DNA from: Petrolisthes cinctipes
Lineage: Eukaryota; Arthropoda; Malacostraca; Decapoda; Porcellanidae
Length of the DNA stretch: 64,000 nucleotides
NCBI GenBank assembly: GCA_033782935.1
Contig: JAWQEG010000412.1
Coordinates: forward strand, 1,663,501 to 1,727,500
Direction of reading: 5' to 3'
The position numbers and the translations under genes are program-made. The notes under the pieces are model-generated. The model searched no databases. It saw nothing but the letters and a program-made list of their open reading frames with translations, and had not been told where the DNA came from. Below are positions 27,711-38,600 of this stretch, one piece after another (position 1 is the first letter of the stretch; the number at the start of each line of letters is the position of its first letter).

Positions 27711-28853
27711 TATTATTTCTGGCTTGCCACTTGATGCAATGGTCGGCTGGGTGTGCTGTGATGACAAGAGCAGCACTATTTTCTTTTTAGTACGGGATGT
27801 GTGTGCCATGTACGACACCAGCGTCATTTCCTTTGTGAAGAGGAAAGCACTCGAACCATGCTGTCTTGTTTCTTTTGCTTTCATCTCGTGTGGAATTTCA
27901 GCCTTGTTGGCTAGAACTGTGCCAACAAGGGTCATCCCACAGTTGTTGAGGAGGTCGGCGACGAGAGGCACTGATGTGAACCAGTTGTCAGTAGTCACAT
28001 TTCTATTTGTCCCGTGGTATGGCCTGGTCAGTTCTTTGGTAAAGTAATGGCCAAGGTTGACCCCATCCCGTGGCCTTGTCCCCTGTTTCCCAAGGTAAGG
28101 TATGGCACCAAGCATGTATTTGGTCTCCGAGTCACAGATGATGACAAGCTTGATGCCATATTTGGCAGGTTTGTTGGGGATGTACATCCTGAAGGGGCAC
28201 TTCCCTCTAAACCCCAACAGTTGCTCGTCCACTGTGAGGCTTTCATGTGGGACATAGAGCCGGCCACAGTTCTCTATAAACTCGTCCCACACCTTCCTCA
28301 CAGGGGCAAATTTATCCTGTCTCTTCCTCTCGTCACGGGTTTCGGGGTTGTCAAACCTCAGGCAGGATATCAGGAACTCGAATCTCCCCTTCGACATTGC
28401 TGCTCGATACATGGGACACCCGCTCATTGTGCTCCACATTTCAACGAGGGAGAGATGGTTATCCCTCTGCTGCCCTGCCACTATGAGTACTCCCAGGAGT
28501 GCTAGTATCTCGTTCGGTTCTGTAGCACTGTAAGTCGCACCTTGGCTTGCCATCCTTGCTGCCACAAGCTCTATGCGTTTGTTTGTCCAGGTGACAATTT
28601 CCTGGACAATGGAATCCGTAATGAATAGCTTGATTGCTTGCTCAGGTTCAATGGTATCCCTTGCCTCCTGAGTTGGCCCTGGAGTAACTCTTGCTAATAT
28701 GTTCCTAGACAACCTCCTTGCTGTTGCAATGTGCTGGGGCTGACAGCTCCACCTGAAATTTCGGCTGGAAATAGTTGTTTTATTGAAGTCCACAACAGGT
28801 GGAGCATCAGCAACCTGGCGGCGTTTTCCTCTCCTTCCACCACTGGCAGAGGC

Positions 28854-29045
28854 AGCAGAAGAAGTACTAGCAGGGGCATCAGCAGAGGTACTAGCTGGGG
28901 CAGCAGCAGAGGTACTAGCTGGGGCAGCAGCAGAGGTACTAGCAGGGGCAGCAGCAGAGGTACTAGCAGGGGCAGCAGCAGAGGTACTAGCTGGGGCAGC
29001 AGCAGAGGTACTGGTAGGGGCAGCAGCAGAGGTACTGGCAGGGGC
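28854..29045 (-). repeat. 24-bp coding minisatellite in the transposase
   Basis: Eight tandem 24-bp units encode residues 99-162 as APASTSAA with small variants (APTSTSAA, APASTSAD, APASTSSA). It sits between the N-terminal basic cluster and the catalytic core and probably forms a flexible Ala/Ser/Thr/Pro linker. Being in multiples of 24 bp it can change copy number without a frameshift. It also opens artefactual frames on both strands. Confidence 0.9.
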
Positions 29046-29372
29046 ACGACTTTTTATGGGAGTGGACGTGTAAATCTTCCTCTTTTTTTTCCTTGGAGGA
29101 GCATCATCCCCATCAAACTCATCACTACTTGCAGACTCCATCAAAGGCACATACTCCTCATCAACATCACTATCATATAGTTCATCTATTTCTATATTAT
29201 CAATACAGTCACTTTCAATTTGTGGCTGAACATCATCCACATCTTCACTATCACTACTATCTACCACTGAGAGGGCACCAGATCTGTTCATCACGTCAAT
29301 AATTTCTTCGTTACTTAGCCACTTGCCTCTACCAGCCATTTTTTTAGATTTCTGAAAAAAATAACTCAGTAC

Positions 29373-29385
29373 CTGAAAAGAAACA
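29373..29385 (-). promoter_or_regulatory. Candidate 5'-UTR splice acceptor
   Basis: On the minus strand TTTCTTTTCAG precedes GTACTGAG about 33 nt before the start codon. A pyrimidine tract and CAG fit an acceptor; the matching donor is not identified. Confidence 0.3.
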
Positions 29386-29424
29386 CACGTAAGAATTCAC
29401 AAAATAAAACGGTAACCACAACGT

Positions 29425-29441
29425 CGGGAGTATATCACCCG
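29425..29441. promoter_or_regulatory. Subterminal 17-bp near-palindrome, right copy 1
   Basis: CGGGAGTATATCACCCG. It belongs to the family found at 26768, 29471 and 29644, and is preceded by the 14-bp direct repeat that also precedes the next copy. Confidence 0.55.
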
Positions 29442-29470
29442 GGTAAAAAGTCTCACAGTCACCACAACGT

Positions 29471-29487
29471 CGGGTGATATTCTCCCA
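29471..29487. promoter_or_regulatory. Subterminal 17-bp near-palindrome, right copy 2
   Basis: CGGGTGATATTCTCCCA, 46 bp from the previous copy. In orientation it resembles the reverse complement of its neighbour, as expected for a near-palindrome. Confidence 0.5.
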
Positions 29488-29643
29488 CAATCACAAACAT
29501 TCCACCCTAGTGGAAAATTCCAAGCACGGAGAGAGAGAGCACACCCACCCTCCAAGACGCCAAACAAAGACCTACAGCTACTGGGGAGCACATGCGTGAT
29601 CTCCCATTATTTTGAATCAGAATCACGTGACCACACCGAGGCC

Positions 29644-29660
29644 CGGGAGATTATCTCCCG
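29644..29660. promoter_or_regulatory. Subterminal 17-bp near-palindrome, right copy 3
   Basis: CGGGAGATTATCTCCCG, the most symmetrical copy, one base from the right terminal repeat. It is palindromic apart from its centre. Confidence 0.6.
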
Positions 29661-29661
29661 A

Positions 29662-29677
29662 CGATGGGGTTCCAGGG
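29662..29677. repeat. Right terminal inverted repeat (16 bp)
   Basis: CGATGGGGTTCCAGGG, the exact reverse complement of 26723-26738. Three Ts (29678-29680) separate it from TTAA, whereas the left repeat abuts TTAA directly. Confidence 0.95.
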
Positions 29678-29680
29678 TTT

Positions 29681-29684
29681 TTAA
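29681..29684. other. TTAA target site, right
   Basis: TTAA followed by GCATATTTTGGGCC, the satellite continuation. It is offset from the terminal repeat by TTT, so the junction reads CCAGGGTTTTTAA. Confidence 0.8.
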
Positions 29685-32600
29685 GCATATTTTGGGCCTG
29701 TATATTGAAAATACTCTAACATGGAGTAGGAATGTACAGATCGCTTATAGGCCCCCCAAATATCGAATTTACGGGTGTTTTGGGCCTGAATTTGAGATAT
29801 CGACTTTGGGCACCTAAAATATCGATTTTCAGCATGTTTTGGGCCTATATTTTGAAAATATTCTAGCACTGAGTAGGCATGTACAGATCGCTTCTGGGAC
29901 CCCAAAATATCAAATTTTCGGGTGTTTTGAGCATGAATTTGAGATATAAACGGGTACAGAAGATGCATGCACATATCGACTTTTGGGCACCTAAAATATC
30001 GATTTTCAGCATGTTTTGGGTCTGTATCTTGAAAACATTCTAACTAGGAGTAGGCATGTACAGATCGCTTCTAGGACCCAAAAATACCGAATTATCGGGT
30101 GTTTTGAGACTTAATTTGAGATATAAACGGGTACAGAAGATGCATGTACATATCGTCTTTTGGGCACCTAAAATATCGATTTTCAGCATGTTTTGGGTCT
30201 GTATCTTGAAAACATTCTAACTAGGAGTAGGCATGTACAGATCGGTTCTAGGACCCAAAAATACCGAATTTTCGGGTGTCTTGAGCCTTAATTTGAGATA
30301 TAAACGGGTACAGAAGATGCATGCACATATCGACTTTGGACACTTAAAATATCGATTTTTAGCATGTTTTGAGCCTATATTTTGAAAACATTCTAGCACT
30401 GAGTAGGCATGTACAGATCGCTTATGGAACCCAAAAATATCGAATTTTCGGGTGTTTTGAGGTTTAATTTGGGATATAAACGGGTGCAGAAGATGCATAC
30501 ACATATTGACTTTGGGCACCTAAAATATCGATTTTTAGCATATTTTGGGCCTGTATCTAAGTAGGCATGTACAGATTGCTTCTGGGAACCCAAAATATCG
30601 AATTTTAGGGTGTTTGGAGCCTGAATTTGAGATATAAACGGGTACAGAAGATGCATGCACATATCGACTTTTGGGCACCTAAAATATCGATTTTCTGTAT
30701 GTTTTGGGCCTGTATTTTGAAAATACTCTAACACGGAGTATTCATGTACAGATCGCTTTTGGGACTCCAAAATATCGAATTTTCGGGTGTTTTAGGCATG
30801 AATTTGAGATATCGACTATGGGCACCTAAAATATCGATTTTTAGCATGTTTTGGGCCTATATTTTGAAAACATTCTAGCACTGAGTAGGCATGTACAGAT
30901 CGCTTCTGAGACCCAAAAATATCGAATTTTGCGGGTGTTTTGTGGTTGAATTTGGGATATAAATGGGTGCAGAAGATGCATACACATATTGACTTTGGTC
31001 ACCTAAAATATCGATTTTAAGCATGTTTTGGGTCTGTATTTTGAAAATACTCTAACACGGAGTAGGCAAGTACAGATCGCTTCTGGGACCCCAAAATATC
31101 GAATTTTCGGGTGTTTGGAGCCTGAACTTAAGATATAAACGGGTACAGAAGATGAATCCACATATCGACTATTGGTCACCTAAAAGATCGATTTTCAGTA
31201 TGTTTTGGGCCTGTATCTAAGTAGGCATGTATAGATTGCTTCTGGGACCCCAAAATATCGAATTTTCGGGTGTTTGGAGCCTGAATTTAAGATATAAACG
31301 GGTACAGAAGATCCATCCACATATCGACTTTTGGGCACCTAAAAGATCGATTTTAGGTATGCTTTAGGCCTGCATTTTGAAAATACTCTAACACTGAGTA
31401 GGCATGTACAGTTTGCTTCTGGGACCCCAAAATATCGAATTTTCGGGTGTTTTGGGCCTGAATTTGAGATATCGACTTTGGGCACCTAAAATATCGATTT
31501 TTAGCATGTTTTGGGCCTTTATTTTGAAAATATTCAAGCACTAAGTGTGCATGTACAGATCACTTCTGAGACCCCAAAATATCGAATTTTCGGGTGTTTT
31601 GAGCCTGAATTTGAGATATAAACGGGAATAGAAGATGCATGCACACATCGACTTTGGACACTTAAAATATCGATTTTTAGCATGTTTTGAGCCTATATTT
31701 TGAAAACATTCTAGCACTGAGTAGGCATGTACAGATCGCTTCTGGGACCCCAAATTATCGAATTTTCGGGTGTTTTGGGCCTGAATTTGATATATAGACG
31801 GGTACAGAAGATGCATGCACACATCGACTTTGGTCACCTAAAATATCGATTTTTAGCATGTTTTGAGCCTAAATTTTGAAAACATTCTAGCACTGAGTAG
31901 GCATGTACAGATCGCTTCTGAGACCCAAAAATATCGAATTTTCGGGTGTTTTGAAGTTGAATTTGGGATATAAACGGGTGCAGAAGATGCATACACATAT
32001 TGACTTTGGTCACCTAAAATATCGATATTAAGCATATTTTGGGCCTGTATTTTGAAAATACTCTAACACGGAGTAGGCAAGGACAGATCGCTTCTGGGAC
32101 CCCAAAATATCGATTTTTCGGGTGTTTGGGACTTGAATTTGAGGTATAAACGGGTACAGAAGATGCATCCACATATCGACTTTTGGGCACCTAAAAGATC
32201 GATTTTCAGTATGTTTTGGGCCTTTATATTGAAAATACTCTAACACGGAGTATGCATGTACAGATCGCTTCTGGGACCCCAAAATATCGGATTTTCGGGT
32301 GTTTTGGGCATGAATTTGAGATATCGACTTTGGGCACCTAAAATATCGATTTTTAGCATGTTTTGGGACTATATTTTGAAAACATTCTAGCACTGAGTAG
32401 GCATGTACAGATCGCTCCTGAGACCCAAAAATATCTAATTTTCGGGTGTTTTGTGGTTGAATTTGGGATATAAACGGGTGCAGAAGATCCATACACATAT
32501 TGACTTTGGTCACCTAAAATATCGATTTTAAGCATGTTTTGGGTCTGTATTTTGAAAATACTCTAACACGGAGTAGGCAAGTACAGATCGCTTCTGGGAC

Positions 32601-35600
32601 CCCAAAATATCGAATTTTCGGGTGTTTGGAGCCGGAATTTAAGATATAAACGGGTACAGAAGATGCATCCACATATCGACTTTTGGGCACCTAAAAGATC
32701 GATTTTCAGTATGTTTTGGGCCTGTATCTAAGTAGGCATGTACAGATCGCTTTTGGAACCCCAAAATATCGAAATTTCGGGGTGTTAAGAGCCTGAATTT
32801 GAGATATAAACGGGTACAGAAGATGCATCCACATATCGACTTTTGGGCACCTAAAAGATCGATTTTTAGTATGTTTTGGGCCTGTATTTCGAAAATACTC
32901 TAACAGTGAGTAGGCATGTACAGATTGCTTCTGGGACCCCAAAATATCGAATTTTCGGGTGTTTGGAACCTGAATTTAAGATATAAACGGGTACAGAAGA
33001 TCCGTCCACATATCGACTTTTGGGCACCTAAAAGATCGATTTTAGGTATGTTTTGGGCCTGTATTTTGAAAATACTCTAACACTGAGTAGGCATGTACAG
33101 TTTGCTTCTGGGACCCCAAAATATCGAATTTTCGGGTGTTTTGGGCCTGAATTTGAGATATCGACTTTGGGCACCTAAAATATCTATTTTTAGCATGTTT
33201 TGGGCCTTTATTTTGAAAATATTCAAGCACTAAGTGTGCATGTACAGATCACTTCTGAGACCCCAAAATATCGAATTTTCGGGTGTTTTGAGCCTGAATT
33301 TGAGATATAAACGGGAACAGAAGATGCATGCACACATCGACTTTGGACACTTAAAATATCGATTTTTAGCATGTTTTGAGCCTATATTTTGAAAACATTC
33401 TAGCACTGAGTAGGCATGTACAGATCGCTTCTGGGACCCCAAAATATCGAATTTTCGGGTGTTTTGGGCTTGAATTTGATATATAGACGGGTACAGAAGA
33501 TGCATGCACACATCGACTTTGGTCACCTAAAATATCGATTTTTAGCATGTTTTGAGCCTAAATTTTGAAAACATTCTAGCACTGAGTAGGAATGTACAGA
33601 TCGCTTATAGGACCCCAAAATATCGAATTTACGGGTGTTTTGGGCCTGAATTTGAGATATCGACTTTGGGCACCTAAAATATCGATTTTCAGCATGTTTT
33701 GGGCCTATATTTTGAAAATATTCTAGCACTGAGTAGGCATGTACAGATCGCTTCTGGGACCCCAAAATATCAAATTTTCGGGTGTTTTGAGCATGAATTT
33801 GAGATATAAACGGGTACAGAAGATGCATGCACATATCGACTTTTGGGCACCTAAAATATCGATTTTCAGCATGTTTTGGGTCTGTATCTTGAAAACATTC
33901 TAACTAGGAGTAGGCATGTACAGATCGCTTCTAGGACCCAAAAATACCGAATTATCGGGTGTTTTGAGACTTAATTTGAGATATAAACGGGTACAGAAGA
34001 TGCATGTACATATCGTCTTTTGGGCACCTAAAATATCGATTTTCAGCATGTTTTGGGTCTGTATCTTGAAAACATTCTAACTAGGAGTAGGCATGTACAG
34101 ATCGGTTCTAGGACCCAAAAATACCGAATTTTCGGGTGTCTTGAGCCTTAATTTGAGATATAAACGGGTACAGAAGATGCATGCACATATCGACTTTGGA
34201 CACTTAAAATATCGATTTTTAGCATGTTTTGAGCCTATATTTTGAAAACATTCTAGCACTGAGTAGGCATGTACAGATCGCTTCTGGAACCCAAAAATAT
34301 CGAATTTTCGGGTGTTTTGAGGTTTAATTTGGGATATAAACGGGTGCAGAAGATGCATACACATATTGACTTTGGGCACCTAAAATATCGATTTTTAGCA
34401 TATTTTGGGCCTGTATCTAAGTAGGCATGTACAGATTGCTTCTGGGAACCCAAAATATCGAATTTTAGGGTGTTTGGAGCCTGAATTTGAGATATAAACG
34501 GGTACAGAAGATGCATGCACATATCGACTTTTGGGCACCTAAAATATCGATTTTCTGTATGTTTTGGGCCTGTATTTTGAAAATACTCTAACACGGAGTA
34601 TTCATGTACAGATCGCTTTTGGGACTCCAAAATATCGAATTTTCGGGTGTTTTGGGCATGAATTTGAGATATCGACTATGGGCACCTAAAATATCGATTT
34701 TTAGCATGTTTTGGGCCTATATTTTGAAAACATTCTAGCACTGAGTAGGCATGTACAGATCGCTTCTGAGACCCAAAAATATCGAATTTTGCGGGTGTTT
34801 TGTGGTTGAATTTGGGATATAAACGGGTGCAGAAGATGCATACACATATTGACTTTGGTCACCTAAAATATCGATTTTAAGCATGTTTTGGGTCTGTATT
34901 TTGAAAATACTCTAACACGGAGTAGGCAAGTACAGATCGCTTCTGGGACCCCAAAATATCGAATTTTCGGGTGTTTGGAGCCTGAACTTAAGATATAAAC
35001 GGGTACAGAAGATGAATCCACATATCGACTATTGGTCACCTAAAAGATCGATTTTCAGTATGTTTTGGGCCTGTATCTAAGTAGGCATGTATAGATTGCT
35101 TCTGGGACCCCAAAATATCGAATTTTCGGGTGTTTGGAGCCTGAATTTAAGATATAAACGGGTACAGAAGATCCATCCACATATCGACTTTTGGGCACCT
35201 AAAAGATCGATTTTAGGTATGCTTTAGGCCTGCATTTTGAAAATACTCTAACACTGAGTAGGCATGTACAGTTTGCTTCTGGGACCCCAAAATATCGAAT
35301 TTTCGGGTGTTTTGGGCCTGAATTTGAGATATCGACTTTGGGCACCTAAAATATCGATTTTTAGCATGTTTTGGGCCTTTATTTTGAAAATATTCAAGCA
35401 CTAAGTGTGCATGTACAGATCACTTCTGAGACCCCAAAATATCGAATTTTCGGGTGTTTTGAGCCTGAATTTGAGATATAAACGGGAACAGAAGATGCAT
35501 GCACACATCGACTTTGGACACTTAAAATATCGATTTTTAGCATGTTTTGAGCCTATATTTTGAAAACATTCTAGCACTGAGTAGGCATGTACAGATCGCT

Positions 35601-38600
35601 TCTGGGACCCCAAATTATCGAATTTTCGGGTGTTTTGGGCCTGAATTTTATATATAGACGGGTACAGAAGATGCATGCACACATCGACTTTGGTCACCTA
35701 AAATATCGATTTTTAGCATGTTTTGAGCCTAAATTTTGAAAACATTCTAGCACTGAGTAGGCATGTACAGATCGCTTCTGAGACCCAAAAATATCGAATT
35801 TTCGGGTGTTTTCAGGTTGAATTTGGGATATAAACGGGTGCAGAAGATGCATACACATATTGACTTTGGTCACCTAAAATATCGATATTAAGCATATTTT
35901 GGGCCTGTATTTTGAAAATACTCTAACACGGAGTAGGCAAGGACAGATCGCTTCTGGGACCCCAAAATATCGATTTTTCGGGTGTTTGGGACTTGAATTT
36001 GAGGTATAAACGGGTACAGAAGATGCATCCACATATCGACTTTTGGGCACCTAAAAGATCGATTTTCAGTATGTTTTGGGCCTTTATATTGAAAATACTC
36101 TAACACGGAGTATGCATGTACAGATCGCTTCTGGGACCCCAAAATATCGGATTTTCGGGTGTTTTGGGCATGAATTTGAGATATCGACTTTGGGCACCTA
36201 AAATATCGATTTTTAGCATGTTTTGGGCCTATATTTTGAAAACATTCTAGCACTGAGTAGGCATGTACAGATCGCTCCTGAGACCCAAAAATATCTAATT
36301 TTCGGGTGTTTTGTGGTTGAATTTGGGATATAAACGGGTGCTGAAGATCCATACACATATTGACTTTGGTCACCTAAAATATCGATTTTAAGCATGTTTT
36401 GGGTCTGTATTTTGAAAATACTCTAACACGGAGTAGGCAAGTACAGATCGCTTCTGGGACCCCAAAATATCGAATTTTCGGGTGTTTGGAGCCGGAATTT
36501 AAGATATAAACGGGTACAGAAGATGCATCCACATATCGACTTTTGGGCACCTAAAAGATCGATTTTCAGTATGTTTTGGGCCTGTATCTAAGTAGGCATG
36601 TACAGATCGCTTTTGGAACCCCAAAATATCGAAATTTCGGGGTGTTAAGAGCATGAATTTGAGATATAAACGGGTACAGAAGATGCATCCACATATCGAC
36701 TTTTGGGCACCTAAAAGATCGATTTTTAGTATGTTTTGGGCCTGTATTTCGAAAATACTCTAACAGTGAGTAGGCATGTACAGATTGCTTCTGGGACCCC
36801 AAAATATCGAATTTTCTGGTGTTTGGAACCTGAATTTAAGATATAAACGGGTACAGAAGATCCGTCCACATATCGACTTTTGGGCACCTAAAAGATCGAT
36901 TTTAGGTATGTTTTGGGCCTGAATTTTGAAAATACTCTAACACTGAGTAGGCATGTACAGTTTGCTTCTGGGACCCCAAAATATCGAATTTTCGGGTGTT
37001 TTGGGCCTGAATTTGAGATATCGACTTTGGGCACCTAAAATATCTATTTTTAGCATGTTTTGGGCCTTTATTTTGAAAATATTCAAGCACTAAGTGTGCA
37101 TGTACAGATCACTTCTGAGACCCCAAAATATCGAATTTTCGGGTGTTTTGAGCCTGAATTTGAGATATAAACGGGAACAGAAGATGCATGCACACATCGA
37201 ATTTGGACACTTAAAATATCGATTTTTAGCATGTTTTGAGCCTATATTTTGAAAACATTCTAGCACTGAGTAGGCATGTACAGATCGCTTCTGGGACCCC
37301 AAAATATCGAATTTTCGGGTGTTTTGGGCCTGAATTTGATATATAGACGGGCACAGAAGATGCATGCACACATCGACTTTGGTCACCTAAAATATCGATT
37401 TTTAGCATGTTTTGAGCCTAAATTTTGAAAACATTCTAGCACTGAGTAGGCATGTACAGATCGCTTCTGGGACCCCAAAATATCGAATTTTCGGGAGTTT
37501 GGAGCATGAATTTGAGATATAAACGGGTACAGAAGATGCATGCACATATCGACTTTTGGGCATCTAAAATATCTATTTTCTGTATGTTTTGTGCCTAGAT
37601 TTTAAAAATACTCTAACACGGAGTAGGCATGTACAGATCGCTTCTGGGACCCCAAAATATCGAATTTTCAGGTGTTTTGGGCCTGAATTTAAGATATTGA
37701 CTTTGGGCACCTAAAATATCGATTTTTAGCATGTTTTGGGCCTATATTTTGAAAACATTCTAGCACTGAGTAGGCATGTACAGATCGCTTCTGAGACCCA
37801 AAAATATCGAATTTTCGGGTGTTTTGAGGTTGAATTTGGGATATAAACGGGTGCAGAAGATGCATACACATATTGACTTTGGTCACCTAAAATATCGATT
37901 TTAAGCATATTTTGGGCCTGTATTTTGAAAATACTCTAACACGGAGTAGGCAAGGACAGATCGCTTCTGGGACCCCAAAATATCGAATTTTCGGGTGTTT
38001 GGAGCATGAATTTGAGATATAAACGGGTACAGAAGATGCATGCACTTATCGACTTTTGGGCACCTAAAATATCGATTTTCTGTATGTTTTGGGCCTAGAT
38101 TTTAAAAATACTCTAACACGGAGTAGGCATGTACAGATCGCTTCTGGGACCCCAAAATATCGAATTTTCGGGTGTTTTGGGCATGAATTTGAGATATCGA
38201 CTTTGGGCACCTAAAATATCGATTTTTAGCATGTTTTGGGCCTATATTTTGAAAACATTCTAGCACTGAGTAGGCATGTACAGATCGCTTCTGAGACCCA
38301 AAAATATCGAATTTTCGGGTGTTTTGAGGTTGAATTTGGGATATAAACGGGTGCAGAAGATGCATACACATATTGAATTTGGTCACCTAAAATATCGATT
38401 TTAAGCATATTTTGGGCCTGTATTTTGAAAATACTCTAACACGGAGTAGGCAAGGACAGATCGCTTCTGGGACCCCAAAATATCGATTTTTCGGGTGTTT
38501 TGAGCCTGAATTTGAGATATAAATGGATACAGAAGATGCATTCACATATCGACTTTTGGGCACCTAAAATATCGATTTTTAGCATGTTTTGGGCCTATAT

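Larger units (their letters stand above)
27225..29339 (-). pseudogene. piggyBac transposase, full length with one premature stop
   Basis: Family role: excises and inserts the element at TTAA using a DDE/DDD nuclease core. The frame runs from ATG at 29339 to TAG at 27225, 704 codons, with one in-frame TAA at 27708-27710 (codon 544). The start is supported by AAAAAAATGG context and an upstream in-frame TGA (29397-29399). Residues 27-80 are acidic; RKKKRK (83-88) and GRRGKRR (168-174) are basic and could be nuclear signals; 99-162 are eight 8-residue repeats. The catalytic core shows LTVDEQLLGFRG with D371 and TTDNWFTS with D451. After the stop the same frame continues with GGVDTFDQ (D554, D557) and RKTRRWPL (567-574), then a Cys/His-rich domain (669-703). 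D-to-D spacings of 80 and 103 fit the family. Translation ending at codon 544 would lack the third Asp and the Cys-rich domain. The stop could be a sequencing error; otherwise this copy is inactive without readthrough. Confidence 0.93.
29340..29661 (-). other. Transposon 5' non-coding region
   Basis: Upstream of the transposase ATG on the minus strand. It contains two acceptor-like tracts (TTTCTTTTCAG ending at 29373; a T-rich tract ending CAG at 29352), three 17-bp near-palindromes, a 14-bp direct repeat ACCACAACGTCGGG (29415-29428 and 29461-29474, 46 bp apart), a GA-rich tract near 29531 and a TCACGTGA palindrome at 29623-29630. A promoter is expected here but I see no clear TATA box or initiator. 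Confidence 0.65.
26723..29677 (-). mobile_element. piggyBac-superfamily DNA transposon (transposase on minus strand)
   Basis: A 2955-bp unit differs in composition from the satellite on both sides and begins and ends with perfect 16-bp inverted repeats starting CCC, flanked by TTAA. It carries one long minus-strand gene with clear piggyBac transposase features, disrupted by a single in-frame stop. The satellite on the right resumes at GCATATTTTGGGCC, the next bases expected in the interrupted monomer, so the insertion caused no large rearrangement. Complete ends and one disabling change in about 2.1 kb of coding sequence suggest a fairly recent insertion. It occurs once in the window. Confidence 0.95.

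Noticed and set aside
27724..28505. Plus-strand open frames opposite the transposase
   Set aside because: They are antisense to a clearly conserved transposase frame and show no domain of their own.
28694..29180. Pro/Leu-rich, Ser/Arg/Gly-rich and Ala-rich frames over 28694-29180
   Set aside because: These are alternative-frame readings of the 24-bp coding minisatellite.
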